Part shown: in pieces, positions 32,346 through 40,992 of the stretch
How the letters are laid out: each line of letters begins with the position of its first letter
How positions within the stretch are numbered: position 1 is the stretch's first letter
Assembly: GCF_014841565.1 (NCBI RefSeq)
Contig: NZ_JACYUD010000003.1
Coordinates: 248,001 to 312,000 of the forward strand
Origin: Rhizobium sp. CFBP 8762
Lineage (GTDB): Bacteria; Pseudomonadota; Alphaproteobacteria; Rhizobiales; Rhizobiaceae
DNA: 64,000 bases
Reading direction: 5' to 3'
Made by a program: the position numbers and the translations under genes
Notes under the pieces: model-generated
Databases searched by the model: none
What the model was told of the DNA's origin: nothing
The model's input: the letters and a program-made list of their open reading frames with translations, nothing else

Positions 32346-33396
32346 CGCTTCGCTCCCACTTTCCAGCGCCCATGCTTCCAAGATCGGCTAGGTTTGGCAG
32401 ATCGAAAATCGACAGATCATCTGTCTCTGCCGGGGCGTGTGTACGCGCGCCGGCTCTCAGCTTTGCGGAACGCGCACGCGGATTGAGCGCGGCTTCCTCT
32501 TCACTGGCCGCGATCATAGGCTTGCCGACTTGCGTGAACGTTGCCTGGCGCTCATGCACCAGCGGCATGTGCCTAGAGCCGGAGGCCTTGCCCGAACGGT
32601 CGGCAAAGAATTTCTTGACGATACGATCTTCCAGCGAATGGAAGGTCACAACCACCAGACGCCCGCCGGGCTTTAAAGCACGCTCGGCAGCAAACAGGGC
32701 CTGCGCCAACTGGCCCAGTTCATCATTGACGAACACGCGCAGCGCCTGAAACACACGCGTCGCGGGGTGGATTTTGTCCTTGGCTTTGCGTGGCGTGACC
32801 AGTTCGATGAGATTTGCGAGATCGCGGGTCGTGGAAAACGGCTCGGTCAGCCTGCGCTTTTCAATCGCGCGGGCAATGCGCCCCGGCTGCTTTTCCTCAC
32901 CGAGAAAACCGAAGATGCGGATGAGATCGGACACTTTCGCCCGGTTGACGACATCGGCAGCCGAAATGCCACGGCCTTCCATGCGCATGTCCAGCGGACC
33001 ATTGCGCTGAAAGGAAAAACCGCGTTCAGCTTCATCGATCTGCATGGAGGACACGCCGATATCCAGCACCACACCATCAAGCCCATCCTCGGGCGCGTGA
33101 TTGGCAAGATCGGAAAAACGCGACTGGATCAGCGACAAGTGGCCCGTATGCGCGGTTTCCATGGCACGGCCAGCGGCAATGGCGTTCGGGTCACGATCCA
33201 GCGCAATCACGTCGGCCCCCGTGCTCAATATCTGGCCCGTATAGCCGCCCGCGCCAAAAGTGCCGTCCAGAATGACCTTTCCAGGTCCGGCATCCAAAGC
33301 CGTCAGCACTTCACGCATCAAAACGGGAATGTGACGGACGGAGCTGTCTTCATCAGCTCCGGCGTCAGATGATCCCGCTGCTTGAACTGCCGCCAT
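32329..33396 (-). CDS. rsmH: 16S rRNA (cytosine1402-N4)-methyltransferase
   Basis: RsmH (MraW) methylates C1402 of 16S rRNA in the decoding centre. The N-terminus has [13 protein letters not shown], the SAM loop [15 protein letters not shown] and [11 protein letters not shown]. Other conserved parts are [50 protein letters not shown]-like [21 protein letters not shown], and [20 protein letters not shown]. The ATG at 33396 has GGGGA at 8 bases (355 residues). ATGs at 33417 and 33450 are in frame but less well supported. Confidence 0.95.
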   Translation of the reverse strand: MAAVQAAGSSDAGADEDSSVRHIPVLMREVLTALDAGPGKVILDGTFGAGGYTGQILSTGADVIALDRDPNAIAAGRAMETAHTGHLSLIQSRFSDLANHAPEDGLDGVVLDIGVSSMQIDEAERGFSFQRNGPLDMRMEGRGISAADVVNRAKVSDLIRIFGFLGEEKQPGRIARAIEKRRLTEPFSTTRDLANLIELVTPRKAKDKIHPATRVFQALRVFVNDELGQLAQALFAAERALKPGGRLVVVTFHSLEDRIVKKFFADRSGKASGSRHMPLVHERQATFTQVGKPMIAASEEEAALNPRARSAKLRAGARTHAPAETDDLSIFDLPNLADLGSMGAGKWERSDAAQF

Positions 33397-33462
33397 GTTA
33401 AAATCCCCAGTCAACATTCTTGCGCATTCCGTTGCGCAAAACCGCTGCACACCGGAAATAGC

Positions 33463-33903
33463 TTATGGCAATGGCAAGCCTCGCAGCCTGCGCTTTTCCC
33501 TGGCTTCCGCCTGCATCGCTTCGAATGCCTGCGGCTCCCAGAGCTGAAAATGATCCGACCGACCAACGAAGGTCACCTCTTTGGTGATACCGGTGAAATC
33601 GCGGATAAAGTCCGTGACCATCAACCGACCCTCTTGATCGAGCTTCGTGAAGACCCCGCCCCCATGGATCAGGAGCGACATCTCGTTTGCTTGTGGCGAG
33701 AACGGATCCTCGCTGGCAATCTGGCGCTCGAAGCGATCCAAAAGCTCCGGCCCGCCGATGCTGATCGCCGGAAACACGAAGTCCTGAAAGCAGTACAGAT
33801 CCTTGATATCGAGCGCGGACAAGACTGTGCGAAATACGGAAGGCACGGACACGCGCCCCTTCGCATCGATCTTGTTTGTCGCATTCGACAGGAACCGGTT
33901 CAT
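33463..33903 (-). CDS. mraZ: Transcriptional regulator MraZ
   Basis: MraZ is a ring-forming AbrB-like DNA-binding protein that represses the dcw operon in E. coli. Two tandem SpoVT/AbrB folds are visible: [22 protein letters not shown] at the N-terminus and [22 protein letters not shown] in the second half. [17 protein letters not shown] ends the second. The 146 residues are normal. It is the first gene of the cluster, 66 bases before rsmH. Its probable own operator (four TGGGN repeats) lies 189-223 bases upstream of the start. Confidence 0.97.
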   Translation of the reverse strand: MNRFLSNATNKIDAKGRVSVPSVFRTVLSALDIKDLYCFQDFVFPAISIGGPELLDRFERQIASEDPFSPQANEMSLLIHGGGVFTKLDQEGRLMVTDFIRDFTGITKEVTFVGRSDHFQLWEPQAFEAMQAEAREKRRLRGLPLP

Positions 33904-34091
33904 GACGAACTACCGCCGCTTCCAATGATCTGTACCGGGTTTTGCACGGGCAAAAACACCTCCGGAAACCCTCTGACAAAAACGCATACGCCAACAGGGA
34001 CAAACGCGTGCGCGCTATCCCGCCCTCTGATCGGGGCCACCCTGAACTGTACGGTGAAAGGGCTCTAACATGCCCTAGGTGAGTGTGGGCT

Positions 34092-34126
34092 TGGGATAAC
34101 ATGGGACCATATGGGCGTCAATGGGA
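34092..34126. promoter_or_regulatory. MraZ operator: four TGGGN direct repeats spaced by 10 bp
   Basis: TGGGA (34092), TGGGA (34102), TGGGC (34112) and TGGGA (34122) are separated by exactly five bases each, on the plus strand. Repeats of TGGGN with 5-base gaps are the published MraZ target in E. coli. The rest of the mraZ leader (33904-34091) shows no other element that I recognise. Confidence 0.85.
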
Positions 34127-34177
34127 AATGCCGACACAAACCATCCGGCACCATTGAATATTCATAGGCTGTTAAGT

Positions 34178-34192
34178 TTAACAAATGGTTAC
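34178..34192. promoter_or_regulatory. CtrA-like box in the mraZ promoter region
   Basis: TTAA-CAAATGG-TTAC matches the CtrA full site at seven of eight positions (minus strand GTAACCATTTGTTAA). It lies about 52 bases upstream of the outermost MraZ repeat relative to mraZ. Confidence 0.45.
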
Positions 34193-34339
34193 AAACCACA
34201 TTTCAAGGCGTTGGAATCGCTCACGAATATTAGTGAACGTAACAGCGACATGACAAATGCCATGCCTGATGAAACCGCTATCGTTTCAAGGGGATGCGCG
34301 GCCCTTTTGCAGGCGCTAAAACACGGGAAAAAAAGTGAT

Positions 34340-34736
34340 GCCAGTTGGCCTGTAAGCCGGGTTCTGTATGGCCCCGGCGGTTAAACCGGAACGTGGCAGC
34401 CATTCATCTGGGACCGGACTTGCGCCCGGCCTCGTGCAACCCACCCGGACAACTGGCCTGGAAACCAGCCGGAATGCTTTACGCATCCCACGTTGTCCCT
34501 ATTCGGTTTTGCTCCCGGTGGGGTTTACCGTGCCGACCATGTTACCATAGACGCGGTGGGCTCTTACCCCACCCTTTCACCCTTACCGCTAACAAGCGGC
34601 GGTTTGCTTTCTGTGGCACTGTCCCTGAGGTCGCCCTCGCCGGACGTTATCCGGCACCGTGTTTCCGTGGAGCCCGGACTTTCCTCCCCTCGCAGCCTTT
34701 CGGCCCTAGCGAAGCGCGGCTGCCCGGCCAACTGGC
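34340..34736 (-). ncRNA. rnpB: RNase P RNA (bacterial type A)
   Basis: This is the catalytic RNA that trims tRNA 5' ends. On the minus strand the P1 stem is closed by GCCAGTTGGCC at the 5' end (34726-34736) and GGCCAACTGGC at the 3' end (34340-34350). Diagnostic conserved segments are GAGGGGAGGAAAGTCCGGGC near the 5' end, ACAGNAA-type ACAGAAAGCAAACCGCC, GGTAAGGGTGAAAGGGTG, and ATACAGAACCCGGCTTACA near the 3' end. About 397 nt is the usual length. A T-run (CACTTTTTTTTCCC) follows and probably terminates it. The ends are set by the P1 stem and may be off by a few bases. Confidence 0.97.
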
Positions 34737-34782
34737 ATCGGGGGCGTCCTTAAAGGAGGCGGCGTGGAATTGCCAGCGTTAA

Positions 34783-34845
34783 TCAAAGCAATTCCAGGAA
34801 AAGTGTGAAACGGTTTTCCGTCCGGAATTGCGTCAAAACGATCAT
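34783..34845. repeat. Dispersed palindromic intergenic repeat, copy D
   Basis: GCAATTCC pairs exactly with GGAATTGC, enclosing GGAAAA/GTTTTCC. The arms differ from copy A in a compensatory way. It lies just upstream of rnpB. Confidence 0.65.
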
Positions 34846-34872
34846 AGAGCACGTCCAACCGGACGTGATCTG

Positions 34873-36060
34873 TTATTGTTTGTGAACGGCAAAATCCGTC
34901 TCATATTCCGGCGCATCAAAAGTGCCGTTCAAAATCAAGCGCGCACCCAACCTGCCAATTTCATCGCAACTCTTGGCCGCCGCCCCGTTCCCGCCTGTCA
35001 AAATTGCAAGACGGCTGGAATCGCTGAAGCCGATATAGGGATACCCATGGGCGGTAAAAACCGTTACGCAAGAATTCGTCGTCAGACTGGCTGGGCGTAA
35101 AGACGGGATCAAACGTTTGACGATCGCATGCAGATGATCACCGACCGATGCGCTGCCATCGGTGCGAAACCAGTCGCAAATCTCTGTGTCGCCGTTCAAA
35201 ATCCGGTCAACCGGGTCTCCGCCGATCTTGATGAACATGCGGCCATCCGGGTAGCGGATTGGCGGCAGCAGGTAGATACTGTCTTCCTGTCGACCGTTTT
35301 CAACGATCAGCGAAGGCATGTGCGCGAATTCGGCGTGCTGCGCCTCGTCCACTTCCAGAAACAACACCGTGCGCGCCTTGACGGTCAGGTCGAGATCACT
35401 AGTGCCGAGGTTCGCGTTTCGGGAAAAGCCACCGGCTGCAAGCAGCACACGGCCAGCAGTGTACCAGCGACCATCCCGCAGTGTTACACGCACCCGGCCA
35501 GCCTCGTCCTCGACATGGACAACCTGCTGCGGGATCACATCCACATTGGCGTTTTGGGCGCAGACGGTTTGGGCGCTCACCAGCGCTCGTGGATTGATGG
35601 TGCCAGCACCTTTGGCCTCAAACACGCCAACGGAAGGAGAAGAGAACGAAAAGCATGGAAAACTCGTCGCCATGTCCGGCTGCGACAACACTTCAGCCGC
35701 TCCGCCGAGCGCATCCCGCACCCCGATAACGCTTTGAATAAAAGACGTGCCCTCGCCTGACAGGTCGCCGACCATCAGGCAGCCTGACTCGTTGAAAAAC
35801 GAAATGCCGCTTTCGGCTTCAATATCCCGGTAGCGCGCAATGGAGCGTTGGGCCAACCGGCCCCACACCGCATTTCCATCCAGTGAGCGTGTGATGCGCC
35901 CTTCATCATAATGGCTGGCGAACACGCCGTCGTGACGGGCCTTGTTCAGTGGCTCATCCGGCCCGATCAACGCAATACGCGCGCCCGATGCGCTGAGATG
36001 GCGGGCCGCGGAAGCCCCCATCATACCCTTACCAACAATGATGAAATCGAAATCCGTCAA
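34873..36060 (-). CDS. FAD-dependent amine oxidase of the DAO family (sarcosine / N-methyltryptophan oxidase-like)
   Basis: It probably oxidises a secondary amine or N-methyl amino acid, reducing FAD and releasing peroxide; the substrate is unknown. The 395 residues begin with the dinucleotide-binding motif IIVGKGMMGASAARHLS (GxGxxG). The DAO domain continues through GTINPRALVSA and VLLAAGGFSRN and ends with a GYPYIGFSDSSRLAILTGGNGAAAKSCDEIG region that closes the FAD site. The monomeric sarcosine oxidase family usually has a Cys for covalent FAD near the C-terminus; none is obvious in that segment. It stands alone, with an SLT transglycosylase gene upstream and rnpB downstream. Confidence 0.82.
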   Translation of the reverse strand: MTDFDFIIVGKGMMGASAARHLSASGARIALIGPDEPLNKARHDGVFASHYDEGRITRSLDGNAVWGRLAQRSIARYRDIEAESGISFFNESGCLMVGDLSGEGTSFIQSVIGVRDALGGAAEVLSQPDMATSFPCFSFSSPSVGVFEAKGAGTINPRALVSAQTVCAQNANVDVIPQQVVHVEDEAGRVRVTLRDGRWYTAGRVLLAAGGFSRNANLGTSDLDLTVKARTVLFLEVDEAQHAEFAHMPSLIVENGRQEDSIYLLPPIRYPDGRMFIKIGGDPVDRILNGDTEICDWFRTDGSASVGDHLHAIVKRLIPSLRPASLTTNSCVTVFTAHGYPYIGFSDSSRLAILTGGNGAAAKSCDEIGRLGARLILNGTFDAPEYETDFAVHKQ

Positions 36061-36084
36061 ACGTGTTCCCCTTAACCCCGAGGT

Positions 36085-36627
36085 TTAATTAAGCAATTGC
36101 AGGACCTTGTTGCAATAGCGTTTGGAGATCGGATTCATACGGCTGGCCGCATGGCCCGCATTGTACTTCAAGATGGTGCCGCAGGTCGTTCCGCCGCCCA
36201 GATCATGGGCCAAGGCCAGATACTTCATGCCATAGCGAATGTTGGTTTCCGGGTCGTACAGGCCCTTGATACTTCCACGATAGCCCAGCATCCGTGCTGT
36301 CGCTGGCTTGATCTGCATCAGGCCGATCTCACCCTGACTGCCACGGGCACGGACGTTGAAGTTGCTTTCCACCCGCACCACCGCCTGTGCCAGCGCGGCC
36401 GGAATTCCGTTGGCCTGCGCATGCTTGACGATCATGGGAGAATAGACCGGGTGCATCATCGATATCCTGGGCGTGGGACTGGGCATGGGAAACCCTATGG
36501 TGCGGGTAGCGCTTGGGAGTGCTGAGGTCTTGATCGTTCTGTCCGGCCCTTTCGCATGGGCAATACCGAGGCTGGAAAAAAGCATGCAAAAGCCTGCCGC
36601 AACTGCAGCAACACGAGGTGTCGTCAT
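36085..36627 (-). CDS. Secreted lytic transglycosylase (SLT domain)
   Basis: It cleaves the MurNAc-GlcNAc bond of peptidoglycan in the periplasm, leaving anhydro-MurNAc. A signal peptide covers about residues 1-25 (ending near GIAHAKG). A short low-complexity linker precedes the SLT domain, with catalytic Glu87 in VVRVESNFNVRA, then GEIGLMQIKPATARMLGY and DPETNIRYGMKYLA. The 180 residues are short for a transglycosylase, essentially one domain. A C-terminal GTTCGTILKYNAGH resembles the NAGH part of the family. The gene stands alone; 212 bases without a recognised gene follow upstream to the amidase. Confidence 0.9.
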   Translation of the reverse strand: MTTPRVAAVAAGFCMLFSSLGIAHAKGPDRTIKTSALPSATRTIGFPMPSPTPRISMMHPVYSPMIVKHAQANGIPAALAQAVVRVESNFNVRARGSQGEIGLMQIKPATARMLGYRGSIKGLYDPETNIRYGMKYLALAHDLGGGTTCGTILKYNAGHAASRMNPISKRYCNKVLQLLN

Positions 36628-36839
36628 TGTAAGTGATGTCTCCGCTCAAGAAACCAGCCCGGCGCTTAAAGCGCGTAATGCATGGTCAATTGGTGTCCTA
36701 TGCGGCCCAGACATTGAAGGCGTCAGCGCCGCTGTTCAGTGAGCGCTAAATAAACGACGCAATCTGTTTTTGATGTGGCGAAGGCAAAAGTTCCATGGAA
36801 AAACGCGGTCGGCGGTCTGGAAACAGCCCTGTCAGGGCA

Positions 36840-37604
36840 TCACGAACCACCAAAATCGGGCAAAGCCGCCAGCAGTCGATGTAGCGTGTCGAGGGTGGAA
36901 ATATCCGCGATCCCATCCACCTGCGCCGGGCGGAAATGACGCTGGAACGCGGCCACCACGCCCTCGGTGCGCTCGCCGAATAGGCCATCGATTTCAAGGG
37001 CATAACCGTAAAGCGATAGCATGGACTGAATAGCCTCGACCGGCTGGCCGCTATCGCCACGCTGGAAGAACCGACCACCACCGATGGGCGCCGGTGCGAC
37101 CCAGTGGCCGACCCCTTTTTCATGCAACGTGTTCCAAGGGAATTTTTCGCCGGGATCTACCTTGCGAATGGGCGCAATATCGCTGTGAGCGAGGATACGC
37201 TCCGGCCGGATGGACCAGCGGGTGCCACAATCGAGACATAGTTCAATTGTTGCCGCAATCTGTTTCGGCGTAAAATCCGGCAGGCCGCCCTCATGGCCAG
37301 TGTTGACGATCTCTATGCCGATGGAGCGCGAATTGATATCCGTTACCCCCTTCCACGCACTGGCCCCAGCGTGCCAGGCACGGCGCGTTTCGGGTACAAG
37401 TTGGTCCACCATGCCGTTCTCATGCACGAAGTAATGGCAGGAGACCTGACTTTCCGGATTGCACAACCAGTTGAGCGCGCTCTGCCCATTTGGCATGCCG
37501 GTGTAGTGCAGAATGATCATATCGGGCGCGATGCCGCCCACCCGTTCCCCATGGTTGGGCGACGGCATGGGACGGGCGCGGCTATAGTCACAGATGCGCT
37601 TCAT
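36840..37604 (-). CDS. N-acetylmuramoyl-L-alanine amidase (AmiD-like, Amidase_2 with PG-binding domain)
   Basis: It removes stem peptides from (anhydro)muramic acid with zinc. The zinc ligands by comparison with AmiD are H33 (IILHYTGMP), H140 (LAHSDIAP) and D150 (KVDPGEKFPW). A peptidoglycan-binding type 1 domain occupies the last 70 residues or so (VEAIQSMLSLYGYALEIDGLFGERTEGVVAAFQRHF). No signal peptide is seen, so the enzyme may act on cytoplasmic recycling products or be exported in another way. Its ATG overlaps the stop of the TerB-DnaJ gene by 4 bases, which fixes the start and suggests joint function. The 254 residues are normal. Confidence 0.9.
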   Translation of the reverse strand: MKRICDYSRARPMPSPNHGERVGGIAPDMIILHYTGMPNGQSALNWLCNPESQVSCHYFVHENGMVDQLVPETRRAWHAGASAWKGVTDINSRSIGIEIVNTGHEGGLPDFTPKQIAATIELCLDCGTRWSIRPERILAHSDIAPIRKVDPGEKFPWNTLHEKGVGHWVAPAPIGGGRFFQRGDSGQPVEAIQSMLSLYGYALEIDGLFGERTEGVVAAFQRHFRPAQVDGIADISTLDTLHRLLAALPDFGGS

Positions 37605-38308
37605 GCGGCGCGGCGCTCTTTTTCGATCTCTTCATAGGCCGCGTTCAGCGCTGCCATACGATCATTGGCGATGGCGTGAAACTCCTGCGGTACGCCACGC
37701 GCCACCAGGCGGTCCGGGTGATGCTCGGACACCAGAACACGATACTGCTTGCGAATGGTTGAAAAGTCATCCTTGCGGGACACCCCCAGCACCTTGTAGG
37801 GGTCGCGCCCGTCGGCATGCACATGGCGTGCTGAAATCTGCTGGAAATGATCGTCTGTCAGGTGGAAGATTTGGCCAACCCGCCCAAGAAACGCCATCTC
37901 GCTTTCATGAATCAAACCATCCGCCTTGGCGATGTGGAACAGCCCGTCGAGGATATCTTCGAGGATCGGGCAGTTCTGTTCGCGCATCGCGCACAGTCCC
38001 GCCAGCTTTTCGGCATAGGCCTCATATCCGGCCACATCCTGACGCGCCAAATTGTAAAGCCGCGCAACATTTTTCGCCTGATCATCGGGAAATTTGAAGA
38101 TATCCTTGAAGGCGTCGACCTCGGCGACCGTCACGATCCCGTCCGCTTTTGCCATCTTGGCCGAGAGTGCAATCATGGCAATGGAAAAAGCCACTCTTTG
38201 GCGCGTTTGCGGATCGCCTTCAAACAGCGTCCGGATGGCTTCCACGAAGCCCGCAAGGGTATCGCCAGCAGAACTGACCATTTTCAGCAGGGCATCCCAC
38301 ACAGACAT
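37601..38308 (-). CDS. TerB-like plus J-domain protein (DjlA-like co-chaperone)
   Basis: The predicted role is a DnaK co-chaperone. The first 150 residues or so are an alpha-helical TerB-type domain (MIALSAKMAKADGIVTVAEVDAF, and a second AKADGLIHESEMAFLGRV, both acidic metal-binding-like repeats). The C-terminal 65 residues are a J domain with the essential HPD motif (SEHHPDRLVA). DjlA of E. coli has an N-terminal membrane helix that is missing here. The frame stays open to 38554, but conservation-like sequence begins at MSVWDALLK, so the ATG at 38308 is used (235 residues). It is coupled to the downstream amidase gene and divergent from pfp. Confidence 0.88.
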   Translation of the reverse strand: MSVWDALLKMVSSAGDTLAGFVEAIRTLFEGDPQTRQRVAFSIAMIALSAKMAKADGIVTVAEVDAFKDIFKFPDDQAKNVARLYNLARQDVAGYEAYAEKLAGLCAMREQNCPILEDILDGLFHIAKADGLIHESEMAFLGRVGQIFHLTDDHFQQISARHVHADGRDPYKVLGVSRKDDFSTIRKQYRVLVSEHHPDRLVARGVPQEFHAIANDRMAALNAAYEEIEKERRAA

Positions 38309-38546
38309 GGCGGCTTCATCTTTCCTTGAATCTCTATGGCAGCAAGACCAAATATTGGCCTCGTTTGCAAGGGCGATACTCCCGATACGGGTCCGAAACG
38401 CCTCTGGATGACAAATTTGTAATGCTCCCTCATCAATTTCGTGGATCATTGCGCGATCCGGTCGCTCGCCGCGCACCGCCTCTTGCGCCCGCGCACCGGG
38501 CTGGCTATTGCGAAAGCATCCGATTTTATCCGGTGAGGAGAGTAGA

Positions 38547-39758
38547 ATGCGCACACCAAAAGTTGCAATGCTGACGGCAGGTGGTCTCGCCCCTTGCCTG
38601 TCTTCCGCCGTTGGCGGTCTGATCGAACGCTATACAGACGTCGCGCCCGAGGCGGAACTGTTTGCCTATCGCTCCGGCTATCACGGACTGCTTCTGGGAG
38701 ACCGCATCGACATTACCCCGGATATGCGCGAAAAAGCGCATGTGCTGCACCGGCACGGCGGCTCACCGATTGGCAACAGCCGCGTGAAACTGACCAATAT
38801 CGCCGATTGCGTGAAGCGCGGACTGGTCAAGGAGGGCCAGAACCCGCTGCAGGTTGCAGCAGAGCGTCTTGCCAATGACGGCGTGACGATTCTCCACACC
38901 ATTGGCGGCGATGATACCAACACCACGGCAGCCGATCTTTCCGCTTACCTCGGCGCGCATGGTTACGATCTCACCGTCGTCGGCCTTCCCAAGACGGTGG
39001 ATAATGACGTCGTGCCAATCCGCCAGTCGCTCGGCGCATGGACCGCGGCAGAATTCGGCGCGCGCTTTTTCGACCATGTCAGCAACGAGCAGAGTGCCGC
39101 GCCCCGCACCCTGGTGATCCACGAAGTGATGGGCCGCCACTGCGGATGGCTGACCGCGGCAACCGCGCGTGCCTATATGCAGATGACCGGCAACACCGAG
39201 TTTGTTGAGGGCTTCATGATGAACACCGAGCTGAAAAACATCGACGGCATTTATCTGCCAGAAATCAGCTTCGATTTACATGGCGAGGCAGACCGCCTGC
39301 GCAAGGTTATGGACCGAACCGGCTTCGTGACCCTGTTCGTCAGCGAAGGTGCGTGCCTGGACGCCATTGTCGCTGAGCGCGAAAGCGCCGGGGAAAGTGT
39401 CAAGCGAGATGCCTTCGGCCACGTCAAGATCGACACGATCAATGTCGGTGGCTGGTTCTCCAAGCAGTTTGCCAATCTGCTCGGTGCCGAACGCTCGATG
39501 GTGCAGAAATCCGGCTATTACGCTCGCTCCGCCCCTGCCAACCGCGATGACCTGCGCCTGATCCAGAGCATGGTTGACCTCGCCGTGGAAAGTGCCTTGA
39601 ACAAGGTGTCTGGTGTCACCGGTCATGATGAGGGCCAGAATGGCAAACTCCGCGTCATTGAATTCCCGCGCATCAAGGGCGGAAAACATTTTGACACATC
39701 GCCAAAATGGTTTGGTGAGGTGATGGATGCGGTGGGCCAAAGCTGGAAAGCCATTTAG
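38547..39758 (+). CDS. pfp: Pyrophosphate-dependent 6-phosphofructokinase
   Basis: It interconverts fructose 6-phosphate and fructose 1,6-bisphosphate using pyrophosphate instead of ATP, in a reversible step. The cofactor choice is read from GGDDTN (120-125, Asp where ATP enzymes have Gly) and PKTVDND (148-154, Lys where ATP enzymes have Gly). The substrate region MGRHCGWLTAATA is also present. The start is the ATG at 38547, with GAGGAGAG shortly before it, giving 403 residues. An ATG at 38508 would add an unconserved lead. It is monocistronic and divergent from the TerB-DnaJ gene. Confidence 0.94.
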   Translation: MRTPKVAMLTAGGLAPCLSSAVGGLIERYTDVAPEAELFAYRSGYHGLLLGDRIDITPDMREKAHVLHRHGGSPIGNSRVKLTNIADCVKRGLVKEGQNPLQVAAERLANDGVTILHTIGGDDTNTTAADLSAYLGAHGYDLTVVGLPKTVDNDVVPIRQSLGAWTAAEFGARFFDHVSNEQSAAPRTLVIHEVMGRHCGWLTAATARAYMQMTGNTEFVEGFMMNTELKNIDGIYLPEISFDLHGEADRLRKVMDRTGFVTLFVSEGACLDAIVAERESAGESVKRDAFGHVKIDTINVGGWFSKQFANLLGAERSMVQKSGYYARSAPANRDDLRLIQSMVDLAVESALNKVSGVTGHDEGQNGKLRVIEFPRIKGGKHFDTSPKWFGEVMDAVGQSWKAI

Positions 39759-39965
39759 GCAACCGAACGGTCTAGATCTTTGTTTTCCCGATAAAAATTT
39801 CTTCGGAACAAACCGTTATTCAGTCGTGCAAATCGGCAACATGTCTCGAAATTCGTTCATGCGCTTGCGGAATTGGGATGGTTAGGTTAATGGAGGTCTC
39901 CGTCCGGCGTTAACGCGCCGCTGATTTGCAAGGGTCCAACGACCTCGAAGCACAAAGGCGACAGC

Positions 39966-40847
39966 ATGGCACGATTCGGAAACTTGTTTTCCCGGCACAC
40001 CCTTAGCGCGGCATCTCTGGTAGCAGTTACAGTTACCGCAGGCTGCTCCAGCGTTGAGCATACGCCGATGGATAAAGTCATGGCGGTGCAGACCGTCGTT
40101 CCGATTGCCAAGCCTGGCACCGAGACCACCGCCTACGCTCTCCCCCCGGCAGAAGGGGTCGCAACATTGGCGGCATCTGCCTATGCCAATGATCAGAAAG
40201 CCAGCGGCGCTGTCGCTGCACTCGCCGCGACCGCGCCGACAAGCAGTTCCATCCCTGCGCCTGAGGCTGCTACAGTTACCGCCTCCCCAGCCCCCTCCAA
40301 AATGCCGCCCATGCCAACCGTCGCAATGACTGCGATGGAATCGGATTTCGACATCGGCGAGCCGGTTGGTTTGGAAAATATCGTGCCGCCAACCGGCGCC
40401 ATTCCCGTCCCGCGCCCCGGCAGCCGTATGGCGGCTCTTGGTAACAACGGCCCAGTCCGGTCGTCCGTTCTGTTGGGACAAACGCATACGTCCAATCGTC
40501 CAGAGATGGACCGCATGATCAGCCGTTATGCACAGCTGAATGGTATTCCGGAATCTCTTTTGCACCGTGTCGTCAAGCGCGAAAGCCGCTACAATCCGAA
40601 GGCTTACAATCGCGGCCATTATGGGCTGATGCAGATCAAGTACAATACGGCGAAAAGCATGGGGTATGAGGGTGAGCCCGCTGGACTCTTTGATGCTGAA
40701 ACCAACCTGAAATATGCGACGAAATATCTGCGCGGTGCGTGGCTTGTTGCCGATGACAAGAACGATGGCGCCGTGATGCTATATGCCAGCGGTTACTACA
40801 ACCACGCCAAGCGCAAGGGCCTGCTGGAAGAAGCGGGACTGCGTTGA
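39966..40847 (+). CDS. Lipoprotein lytic transglycosylase (SLT domain)
   Basis: This is a second SLT enzyme, anchored by a lipid. The lipobox is VTAGC with Cys27. A long Ala/Pro/Thr-rich linker runs from about 30 to 165, probably spanning the wall. The catalytic domain follows, with Glu206 (VVKRESRYNPKA), HYGLMQIKYNTAKSMGY and DAETNLKYATKYL. The C-terminal ASGYYNHAKRKGL replaces the common NAG motif. The 293 residues include the linker. It lies between pfp and a GH25 lysozyme lipoprotein, so several wall hydrolases are grouped here. The gap 39759-39965 shows no gene. Confidence 0.88.
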   Translation: MARFGNLFSRHTLSAASLVAVTVTAGCSSVEHTPMDKVMAVQTVVPIAKPGTETTAYALPPAEGVATLAASAYANDQKASGAVAALAATAPTSSSIPAPEAATVTASPAPSKMPPMPTVAMTAMESDFDIGEPVGLENIVPPTGAIPVPRPGSRMAALGNNGPVRSSVLLGQTHTSNRPEMDRMISRYAQLNGIPESLLHRVVKRESRYNPKAYNRGHYGLMQIKYNTAKSMGYEGEPAGLFDAETNLKYATKYLRGAWLVADDKNDGAVMLYASGYYNHAKRKGLLEEAGLR

Positions 40848-40992
40848 TAAGCTATTCCCCGGTATTTTAAGGGACAACGCATTTACCGCTTGATCCTAAC
40901 GTATTTTTTACGATGATGTGGAAAAGATCATGTGTGTTCTGTCAGCCCAGTCTGGCCGAGCATTCTGATCCTATCCAAACTGCGGGAGCGTC

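Noticed and set aside
34241-34384. Short plus-strand ORF beginning MTNAMPDETAIV next to rnpB
   Set aside because: It runs into RNase P RNA on the other strand and has no ribosome binding site or family resemblance.
39815-39838. GGAAC...CGTG resembling an EcfG general stress promoter before the SLT lipoprotein gene
   Set aside because: The spacing is 15 bases, and the -10 reads CGTG. The known pattern is GGAAC-N16/17-CGTT, so the match is not good enough.
39872-39884. GGTTAGGTTAATGG as a CtrA site before the SLT lipoprotein gene
   Set aside because: The two half-sites are adjacent and not separated by seven bases as required.
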